DNA from: Agapanthus africanus | Taxonomy: Eukaryota; Streptophyta; Magnoliopsida; Asparagales; Amaryllidaceae | Length of the DNA: 64,000 nt | Reading direction: 5' to 3' | NCBI GenBank assembly: GCA_030015575.1 | Contig: JASDDO010000001.1 | Coordinates: 516,083,772 to 516,147,771 of the forward strand | Part shown: in pieces, positions 12,187 to 19,275 of the stretch | Position numbering within the stretch: the first letter of the stretch is position 1 | Layout: every line of letters begins with the position of its first letter | Program-made: the position numbers and the translations under genes | The notes under the pieces: generated by a model | Databases searched by the model: none | What the model was told of the DNA's origin: nothing | The model's input: only the letters and a program-made list of their open reading frames with translations

Positions 12187-12191
12187 TGTAT
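12187..12191. repeat. Target-site duplication TGTAT (left)
   Basis: Identical to 46298-46302 and directly abuts both LTR ends of the giant Tat element, which defines its limits. Confidence 0.9.
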
Positions 12192-12705
12192 TGTTTACCG
12201 CCGGAAACCGGGAAGACTGACGCCTTGCCTGAATCTGGGGGCAGATGCTAATTGGTGCTATCCGTCCACCTCTCCGAAGATGCCAAGTTGATTTATGGCA
12301 CCATGTATCGAAGGTTTAAACGGATGTGGCCGATGTAGCAGACTTCGTCAGATTCCCCCTCGCTTGAGGGGTTTTTTGATTGTGGGGACGCTCTTCCCTG
12401 CAGGCGCAAGCCCCTGCAGTTAATTACGCTACCGCATTGCGGTAACAACTTTCTCCTTCTCCAGACGGTCACTTCGTGTCGTGGGTGTTTGTTTTGTGTT
12501 TGGTTGCCCGTGGATTGTATACGGAGACTAAGTTATGTTGTCGCCCGTAGACCGTGGACTAGTCCAAATCCGTATCTTTCTTAGATTTGGGTTTGGGGGT
12601 TGGGTTTAAGGATACGTTAGCCTCATTTGAGACTAAGATCAACTTAAAGGTTAATTAAGGATACGTTAATCTCATTTTAGACTAATATCAATTTAACGAG
12701 ATCGT

Positions 12706-13245
12706 TTAGATCCAACAAGAGAGCAATTGAGCTCTGTTGTTTAGTTTAATGACATTGCGGTCGATAATTAGTTTAAGGACATTATGGTCCAATGTTAGTT
12801 TAAAGACATCGCGGTCGAGATTAAGGACATCATAGTCTATGAGTTTAAGGACCTCACAGTCCAATGTTAGTTTAAAGACATCGCGGTCGAGATTAAGGAC
12901 ATCATAGTCCATCAGTTTAAGGACCCCACAGTCCGATATTAGTTTTAAGACATCATGGTCGAGGTTAAGGACATCATAGTCCGTGGATTTAAGGACTCTA
13001 CAGTCCGTTGTTAGTTTTAAGACATCACGGTCGAGGTTAAGGACATCATAATCCGTGGATTTAAGGACTCCACAGTCCGTTGTTAGTTTTAAGACATCAC
13101 GGTCGAGGTTAAGGACATCATAGTCCATGAGTTTAAGGACCCCACAGTCCATAGAAATGTATGGTTGTCGGAACCCGTCACCTCTCTGAAGACGTTGAAG
13201 GATTACAATGACAAATATCAGACGAGTGAAGAGATGTACCTTCAA
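12706..13245 (-). CDS. LTR-borne 179-residue repeat protein ORF (left LTR copy)
   Basis: Open from ATG 13245 with a hydrophobic N-terminus (MKVHLFTRLIFVIVILQRLQ), then about 18 short repeats of the form DxxVLKL or DYDVLNL (7-9 residues) covering residues 33-170. The frame lies in the sense leader of the giant element, upstream of gag. The copy in the other LTR (43587-44126) has the same length and about a dozen substitutions, none a stop. The repeats come from a DNA minisatellite whose unit is a multiple of 3, so the frame may be open by chance. Not recognised; the repeat could form a beta-solenoid if translated. Confidence 0.35.
   Translation of the reverse strand: MKVHLFTRLIFVIVILQRLQRGDGFRQPYISMDCGVLKLMDYDVLNLDRDVLKLTTDCGVLKSTDYDVLNLDRDVLKLTTDCRVLKSTDYDVLNLDHDVLKLISDCGVLKLMDYDVLNLDRDVFKLTLDCEVLKLIDYDVLNLDRDVFKLTLDHNVLKLIIDRNVIKLNNRAQLLSCWI
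12720..13150. repeat. Minisatellite with GGAC-N6-GTCC palindromic subunits
   Basis: Subunits of about 23-25 bp such as AAGGACATCATAGTCC, AAGGACTCCACAGTCC and AAGACATCACGGTC, combined in a higher unit of about 70 bp. Each subunit is an interrupted palindrome. Same family at 18986-19200, 33475-33572 and 43630-44035. Confidence 0.9.
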
Positions 13246-13500
13246 ACCAAAGTGGATTAAATGATCTGTAGCCCAGTTTGTTAATTAAATTATAAGCACA
13301 TTGGCTCAGTTAAGTCTGAATTGAGGACTTATGGCCAACTTGGGCTAAGTCCAATTAAGTTTGAAGAATTGGCCCTTCGTTGGACCATTAGACATTTGTC
13401 TGGGTTTAAGCCCACATTGTTTAGCAATGCTAAGCATTTTCATCTTTGATTTTCTCAATTTTCAGATTCATTTGGAGGAGGGACTTTTGCCTCTGGAAAA

Positions 13501-13771
13501 TTAGCCAATTTGGCTAAAAGCAGTGTTAAACACTAAAGAACAACAGTGTTAAACACTGGGAATAAGATTATCAAATTAGTGTTAAACACTAGAAATGTGA
13601 TTCTCAACTTAGTGTTAAACACTAAAAGATAACAGTGTTAAACACTGGAAACAAAATTTTCAGATTAGTGTTAAACACTAGAAGAGGGAGGGGTTACGTG
13701 GGAGCACGTGATAGCATCAAAAAGTGGGGCCAGATCCCCTTTATTTTGTTCTGCAAACAAGTGTTAAACAC
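13501..13771. repeat. Odd-palindrome array GTGTT-A-AACAC (left LTR)
   Basis: Seven perfect copies of GTGTTAAACAC between 13523 and 13771 at irregular spacing, preceded by TTAGCCAATTTGGCTAA (13501-13517). All lie in the transcribed leader of the element. Confidence 0.95.
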
Positions 13772-13918
13772 TTTTCATAGCCATCAATGAGGGTCACGTG
13801 AGGCATTGCCTCAAAGCTAATTTCTTCTCATTTGAGGGGATCTTTTCAGGGGTCACGTGGGGACACGTGACCCAAGTTCTTTGCATGCACAGGGATCTCT
13901 TTAGTCTCTTTATTTTAT

Positions 13919-14580
13919 TTTGAGAATTAAATTCTCTGTAGGGTTAAACCTTAATTATGACTTTGGAGGAATTAAATTCCTATGTTTGTGGAAGAATTAA
14001 ATTCTTATGTAGGGTTAAACCCTAATTTCTTTTAAAGGAATTGAATTCTCATATATGTAAAAGAATTAAATTCTTGTATAAGGTGAAACCCTAATTTCAT
14101 TTTTTAAGGGAAATTAAATTCCTGTGAATTTGAGAGAATTAAATTCTCAATTAGGGTTAAACCTTAGTTCTGTCCATCTTGAAGGAATTAAATTCCTGTA
14201 ATTCTAGGAGAATTAAATTCTCATATAGGGTTAAACCCTAGTTTTATCTTGGAGGAGTTAAATTCCTATAACTTTGGGAGAATTAAATTCTCATATAGGA
14301 TTAAACCCTAACTTTGTTTTGGGAGAATTGAATTCTCTAAACTCAATTCCCCCTCTAAGTTTTGGATCTGCATGGCAAGATCTCAACCCCATGAGAATTA
14401 AATTCTCAACCTATGGGGAGATGTGCTCTGTGTAGATCTTCAACCAAAGGAAGAACTAAGTTCTTTTGTGCAGAAGAGTTAAACTCTTAGATTTGAGAAT
14501 TAAATTCTCTGTTTGAAGTTTTGATCCCCTTTCTTTTCTCACCTAGGGTTTTTCTTTGTAGAGAATTAAATTCTCCTTTC
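13919..14580. repeat. Odd-palindrome array GAATT-A-AATTC and relatives (left LTR)
   Basis: About ten perfect GAATTAAATTC cores with extended arms (GAGAATTAAATTCTC, GGAATTAAATTCC), interleaved with AGGGTTAAACCCT, AAGAGTTAAACTCTT and AAGAACTAAGTTCTT. All have a single central base. On the transcribed (-) strand that base is T. Confidence 0.95.
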
Positions 14581-14658
14581 TTTTCTCTCTGAAATTTCGA
14601 GATTCCAAAGCTCTCTCTCTCCTCCAAATTCTCTCCCTTAATTCTTCCTCTTGGCTCC

Positions 14659-14666
14659 TATTTATA
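14659..14666 (-). promoter_or_regulatory. TATA box of giant element, left LTR
   Basis: On - reads CCTATAAATAGG. Transcription would run leftward from about 14630. The same box is at 45470-45477 in the 5' LTR, where it would drive the full-length RNA. Confidence 0.7.
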
Positions 14667-14984
14667 GGAGAAGGAAAAGAATCAATTTGTTTAGCATATC
14701 TTTCATTAAAAGATTTTGTTTGTTTTCATAGTTAATTTGAGCCTTTAGATCATTAAGTGAATGCTATTCACCGTTGGATTTTAAATCCAAAAATATTCTG
14801 TTTGTTATTTCTGGTGAGATTTAGGGAAATCTTTCCTTGTCTAAGATTTTTCCATAAATTGGTGATATTTAATCACCCCTGGATTTTTAATCTAACGGTT
14901 CTCCTTAATCCTTTCCCATTTGGAAAGATTTTAGAGAAATTTAGAATTTTAATTCTATTAAACTGTAAGGCCTTCAAAGCCTGT

Positions 14985-15434
14985 CACGTGCTGGCGCGTG
15001 ACCCTAGGTCACGTGTGAGCACGTGACCCTCGTTGAGGTATTTCCGAACTTTTAGAATTAAATTCTTTTAAGCTGTAAGGCTTTCAAAGCCTGTCACGTG
15101 CTGGCACGTGACCCTTGGTCACGTGTGAGCACGTGACCCCTAATTGAGCCCTTTAACAGCCGCTTGCTTATGTTGCTGTTTTAACCATCACGTGTCAACA
15201 CGTGACCATTGGTCACGTGTGAGCACGCGACACCTCTTTTAGGTATTTCCTGATTTTTAGAATTAAAGTTTATTAAGATGTAAGGCTTGCAAAGCCTATC
15301 ACGTGACCTTTGGTCACGTGTGAGTATGTGACCCCCAATTGAGTCATTTTTCAGTAGTTTGTTTTCGTTTCTGTTTGATGAGATTTTAACCATCACGTGT
15401 CATCACGTGACCCTTGGTCACGTGTGAACACGTG
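14985..15434. promoter_or_regulatory. Ordered CACGTG (G-box) blocks in U3, left LTR
   Basis: Sixteen CACGTG sites in 450 bp. Complete blocks hold four sites starting at offsets 0, 10, 25 and 35 (15095/15105/15120/15130 and 15394/15404/15419/15429). Blocks repeat about every 95-110 bp. CACGTG is the core bound by plant bHLH and bZIP factors. Confidence 0.85.
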
Positions 15435-15476
15435 ATACCTCATTGAGGTAATTCCTGATTTTTTAATCAAGAAACA

Positions 15477-15490
15477 AATGCCCCCACAAC
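15477..15490 (-). promoter_or_regulatory. Polypurine tract of giant element
   Basis: On - reads GTTGTGGGGGCATT directly before the LTR start TGTTTC, the expected position of the plus-strand primer. Confidence 0.75.
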
Positions 15491-15590
15491 GTTGCTCTCA
15501 CGTGTCTGCATATGAGTGCAACGCTGTCACTTTTGTGACCGTTGGATCCATCTAAGGAATATGGGAGATGAAATGTTTTCCATCACATCC

Positions 15591-15597
15591 TATAAAT
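15591..15597 (+). promoter_or_regulatory. TATA box of antisense unit 1
   Basis: CCTATAAATGCAGG, 115 bp right of the 3' LTR boundary, with a CACGTG at 15499-15504. Reads rightward, opposite to the element. It has the same CCTATAAAT core as the LTR promoter. Confidence 0.6.
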
Positions 15598-15663
15598 GCA
15601 GGGGTCTCTTCAAAAGCGCCTCCACTCTTTCATCTCCTTCCTTTGCTAACTTTTTCCCTTTTT

Positions 15664-16045
15664 GAGAATTTAATTCTCTTTTCTCAGAGCTTAGTTCTCT
15701 GTCTTGCAAATTTTCCAGAGTTTAACTCTGTTGAAAGGTTTCCTTTTCTTCAAGTAATAATCTTGAACGAATGAAGAACTTTTGCAGAAATCTTCGTTGG
15801 ATTTTAAATCCAGATCAAGGGTTTTTCCCTTTAACAAGAACACACATTTTTTTATTTTAAGTTCTTTAAAAAGAAAACCCTTCAATCCTTAAACAACAGA
15901 TCTTGCTAAGGTTTCTCTGGCCTTCAGGGGTCAATGGTGATGTTTGCCTTTTTCCATGGAATTTAATTCCATCTCAAAAATATTTCTGGGAATTAAATTC
16001 CCCTTTTCAAAAGGAATTTAATTCCTCTGAAGAACTCAGTTCTTC
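15664..16045. repeat. Odd palindromes in the leader of antisense unit 1
   Basis: Perfect odd palindromes at 15664-15678 (GAGAATT-T-AATTCTC), 15716-15730 (CAGAGTT-T-AACTCTG), 15798-15812, 15957-15971, 15988-16002, 16012-16026 and 16029-16045. Five of seven have central T on +, the transcribed strand here. They match the palindrome types of the LTR leader read along its own transcript. Confidence 0.9.
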
Positions 16046-16228
16046 CCAAAGAGCTTCTTGGGGTTTTCTTGCCCTGAGTTGTCTCTCTGTAACCAAGAGG
16101 AAGATGCCCGCAGTGGTGCCTTTCCCTAGGGAATGTACAGAGTTGCTTGAAATTCTTTGTTTATCTAGACAAGTATTCTTCTTGATTAGCTTATCCATTA
16201 AATTTTCATGATCTTTATTTCAGGTATC

Positions 16229-16724
16229 ATGGATGCCCATTTGTATGATCTTGATGAAATCATTTCTTACGGAAACATTCGTGCACTGGGCCGCAGCCAG
16301 AACCAGGAGTTCACCAACGCTCAGTGTGCTGAGATCATGAGCCGCTTCGACGAGTACAACGGTCGGCTACTCCCTCGTCGCTCTTCTCTTTTGAAACTCA
16401 TCGTGATGGCGATCTGGGAGGCGCTCCTTCTATTTTGCACCGGCGTACCGCTTAGGGCATTGGATGCCGCCGAGGATAAAGTACATTCGGTGTATCTGAA
16501 GAGCCTAATCTCGAAGAGAAGGCGAGACAGTCTTATTGATTTCTTGCATTAGGCTTTTCAGCAGTCGGCCATACTTGCTGCCTGAGGACATCCGTGAGGA
16601 TCCCGACGCTTGTGATCGCGAAAGAAAACATACTAGGATGGTTCGAAATGCTTGGAAGATCTTGGACAAAGTCACTTTTGAGTTTCTCAATCCATGCCCC
16701 GAATCTGAGGTCTTGCCATTGTAA
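16229..16724 (+). pseudogene. Antisense unit 1 protein (unknown), frameshifted
   Basis: ATG at 16229 follows an acceptor-like TTTATTTCAG (16214-16223), so a leader intron from about 16190 or earlier is plausible. The first frame gives 107 residues (to 16552) with LDAAEDK at residues 78-84. Similarity then continues in another frame to 16724, so an indel near 16540 breaks it. It is clearly related to the protein at 17245-17721: both share a hydrophobic helix, LDAAEDK, then a C-terminal segment of the type ENxxxxNPC/HPC. It lies antisense to the Tat element between IN and the 3' LTR, where antisense ORFs are known in Tat-lineage elements. Function unknown. Confidence 0.5.
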
Positions 16725-16897
16725 TTGTTTCTTCTTATTTTTGTATGAACTTTTAAAGTATGAGTGATAAGTTTTTCCTTCCCTTCTGTGTTTGCATGCC
16801 TTCTTTATGGGATTTTGTCATATTGTCATTGTTGCTGCTGACGTGTTTGGCGTGTGAGGCACCATTTTACTTTTCAGTGCATATCAAGTTTGGTGCT

Positions 16898-17101
16898 CAC
16901 GTGCTCTGCACGTGGGGCCCTTTTGATGGGGCTGTTTAATTTTTCATGCCATATTTTCCGTGCACAACGTTAGATGCAGAAAAGGAGCCTTGGAAATAGT
17001 TCCATCTCCTTGATTTCCAATGCCTTCCCTTTTTTGGGCCTTGGAAATAGTTCCACCATGCAATATTCTCCGTGCGCAGCATTTAATGTTCCTCTTTATA
17101 A
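16898..17101 (+). promoter_or_regulatory. Putative promoter of antisense unit 2
   Basis: Two CACGTG sites (16898-16903 and 16909-16914, 11 bp apart) lie 190 bp before TTTATAA (17095-17101). Between them CCTTGGAAATAGTTCCA occurs twice (about 16989 and 17039). Same order of signals as unit 1 and the LTR, in a second copy. Confidence 0.45.
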
Positions 17102-17244
17102 CCTGAGGCGATAGCCTTCTTTTTCTCTTCACAGAGAAATCTATTCTCAATTTAGTGTGGTTTATCTTGAGGAAACAACTGAGTGCCATGGCCTGCAACC
17201 GCCCCCATGCTCGTCGATAACCATGGGAAGTACCTATCGAGGAG

Positions 17245-17721
17245 ATGATTCCTTGCTTTGCTGCACGACTGGTGGATTCTTTTCTCACCGACGACGAGTG
17301 TGATTCGGCGACATATGAATTCTTGATCCGTAGGGGGTCCCCTCTTCCAATGGGATCCCTTTGGCTCCGGATGATTCTTGCTGCCGTGGTTGCTGATATC
17401 CCTCCTCACCCAGCGGAGATGACCCTGGCGATGCTTGACGCGGCTGAAGACAAGCTCGATTGTTTTCACGAAGCGTGCCTGATTACTCAGGCTCTGAAAG
17501 ATTGCTCGGTTCACCTGTTGGGCCAAATAAGAGCCCGGCGGGCTATTATGTCTGCTTTTGCGGACGAACATGGCGCCAATCGGTGGGGAGCCACTCCTCG
17601 TGAAAATCGTCGTTTCGATGTGCTGGAGAAGGCGGCGAGGGAGTTAGAAAATTTTGAATACTATTTTGTTCACCCTTGTGCCACTGATCCCTTGTTTGGC
17701 GATCTTTTCCCGGTAGTGTAG
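17245..17721 (+). CDS. Antisense unit 2 protein (unknown, 158 aa)
   Basis: Open from ATG 17245 to TAG at 17721. An upstream ATG at 17188 in the same region meets a stop after 9 codons, so the original start may have been lost. Visible parts: a hydrophobic helix (about residues 40-52), LDAAEDK at 64-70, a helical basic stretch (about 85-105), then a C-terminal segment ending near HPCATDPLFGDLFPVV. It is a paralogue of the broken unit at 16229. No known domain recognised, no signal peptide. Being open over 158 codons while the neighbouring copy is broken makes it the best candidate for the functional antisense protein, but it may be decayed too. Confidence 0.5.
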   Translation: MIPCFAARLVDSFLTDDECDSATYEFLIRRGSPLPMGSLWLRMILAAVVADIPPHPAEMTLAMLDAAEDKLDCFHEACLITQALKDCSVHLLGQIRARRAIMSAFADEHGANRWGATPRENRRFDVLEKAARELENFEYYFVHPCATDPLFGDLFPVV

Positions 17722-18039
17722 TATGCTTAAATCGATGTACTCTTTTTATCATTGGCTGTTGTATGCTTTTCTGTTGAATTTTCATGTTTGCCGGGTACTC
17801 GTATGTGCGCCTTGCTTGCGTAAATGAGCTTCATATTTTTCTATGAAAATTTTCTTTAATTGCGAGCACTATCGTTATGTTGCATGCACATCAGAGCTTT
17901 GGGTGTCATTTCCTTTCGAATATTCATATAGTTGTAAATGCATGCTCGGTAGGATATGCATCGGAGACTTTCCTTGTTGCCTTCTATATCAGTATTGCCG
18001 TCGAATGGAGGCTTGTTTATATAGTGCTTGAGTGTACCC

Positions 18040-18431
18040 GTCTTTCTTCAGAGGCTGTGGCTGCGAAAGAGAGCTTGCGGGGTCTGATTGAGCGGTGCGC
18101 GGCGAGCATGGTGTCGTGCGAGAAGAGGCTCGGCCGCAAATTCTCGGAGAGGGAGCTGGCTTCGAAAGCGCTGAATGAGCTCCAAGCCAACCTTACAGAG
18201 CGTATGAACTCTGGTGAGTGCTTCAAGAGGCCATCAAGGAGGTGGTGGCCATCGATAAAGCCACCGTGTTCACTCGCGAAAGGGTCGAGGCTCACAAAGC
18301 TACCGAGAAAGAGCTCGAAGGTCGGCTTGCCTCATATCAGGCCTAGCAGGCTCAGGTGGAGGCCCGTCTTCTGGAGATACTGAATCACGAAGGTGTGGCC
18401 CAGTGAATGAGGGATGAGCTGACCAAGCTGC
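18040..18431 (+). pseudogene. Antisense coiled-coil protein remnant
   Basis: A reading frame rich in E, K, A, L and R with heptad-like spacing (SSEAVAAKESLRGLIERC onward), typical of a coiled coil. It needs a frame change near 18220 and passes in-frame stops near 18342 and 18404 before ending at 18431. It may be the 3' exon of unit 2 or a third antisense gene. Not recognised. Confidence 0.4.
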
Positions 18432-18639
18432 TAAATCGCCCGCCGGCCTGAAGACTTGCATATCTTCTTTTTCTTCTTTTGTATATATTCCTGAATAAGA
18501 GTATATTTTTGTTCTTTCACGAGTTGTACTTTGTATTCATTTTGGTTCATGAATAAAAGACATATTTTTCTTCTCAATAGTGTGTCCCTTTTTATTGAAT
18601 GTATTCTGCGGATAGTCTATCTTGATCTCTTTGCAGGAC

Positions 18640-18870
18640 AACGATGGCTTAGGATTCAGGGTTAAGATCTGCCTCCTAAGACTTTTCAACCTTATGAGCC
18701 GTGAGGGTCTCATGAAGAGTTTTTCTCCCTACAGGTCAAAGGGATCCCGTAAGTGTAATTTCTCCTTAAGAATCGTGAGGATTCCTAAGCGTGTTTTCCC
18801 TTGAAAGTCGTAAGGATCTCACAAGAGAATTTGCTCCCTTATGGGTCGTGAGGACCCGCAAGTAATGGGT
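18640..18870. repeat. Minisatellite of imperfect palindromes (GTCGTGAGGATCTCACAAG type)
   Basis: Units of about 40-45 bp such as TTATGAGCCGTGAGGGTCTCAT, each with complementary arms around a CGTGAGG or CGTAAGG centre. The same array occurs at 32600-33130 on the far side of the nested insertion. Confidence 0.8.
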
Positions 18871-18894
18871 GAAGTTGTCCTTATCCGCATTTAA

Positions 18895-19275
18895 CGGAGT
18901 TAAGGGTTGCTCTGGATGCTTCCCATGGGTTCACTGCAGTGTTTGGCGAGGACCAGGCTCCGCTCTGCATGTTCTCCAGGGTACCGTAGTTTAAAGACAT
19001 CACGGTCGAGATTAAGGACATTATAGTCCGTAGATTTAAGGACTCCATAGTTCGTTGCTAGTTTTAAGACATTACGGTCGAGATTAACGACATCATAGTC
19101 TGTGGATTTAAGGACTCCACAGTCCGTTGTTAGTTTTAAGACATCACGGTCGAGATTAAGGACATCATATTCCATGGATTTAAGGACTCCACAGTCCAAT
19201 TTTTGCTCTGGATGCTTCCCACGGGTTCACTGCCGTGTTCGGTGAGGACCAGGCTCCGCTCTGGACGTTTCCCAC
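18895..19275. repeat. Mixed minisatellites, cut by the LARD insertion
   Basis: Units GCTCTGGATGCTTCCCACGG (array continues at 31228-31920) flank a patch of the GGAC-N6-GTCC minisatellite (18986-19200). The LARD element interrupts a unit at CCCAC. Confidence 0.85.
19271..19275. repeat. Target-site duplication CCCAC (left)
   Basis: Matches CCCAC at 31223-31227 on the other side of the LARD-like element. Confidence 0.9.

Larger units (their letters stand above)
11060..12191 (+). mobile_element. Copia LTR on +, left part (probable solo LTR)
   Basis: Starts TGTTGGATATATGTATGCCCTAGAGG, the family start also seen at 61764. It follows the other LTRs (51277, 56967, 61764) through its length, including the CCAGAGTAGACTAGCGTATAC region. 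Interrupted at 12191 by the giant element and resumes at 46303. Both parts total about 2063 bp, against 2066 bp for the complete LTR at 61764. No internal region follows, hence solo LTR. A (TG)n tract lies at 11112-11144. Confidence 0.8.
12192..15476 (-). mobile_element. 3' LTR of giant Tat element (3285 bp)
   Basis: On + it starts TGTTTACCGCC and ends GAAACA, so on - it is TGTTTC...TAAACA. It contains, in - order, a U3 with CACGTG blocks (15434-14985), a TATA box (14666-14659), odd-palindrome arrays (14580-13919 and 13771-13523), a minisatellite with an open frame (13245-12706), and a GC-richer end with a CCCCTCGCTTGAGGGG hairpin near 12357. Confidence 0.9.

Noticed and set aside
13523-13771. 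CRISPR-like look of short repeated palindromes with spacers
   Set aside because: Spacers are irregular and partly similar, the unit is 11 bp, and it lies in a plant LTR with an identical counterpart at 44403-44641.
14014-14300. AGGGTTAAACCCT motifs as telomere repeats
   Set aside because: They are inverted arms around one base, interspersed among other palindromes, not tandem TTTAGGG.
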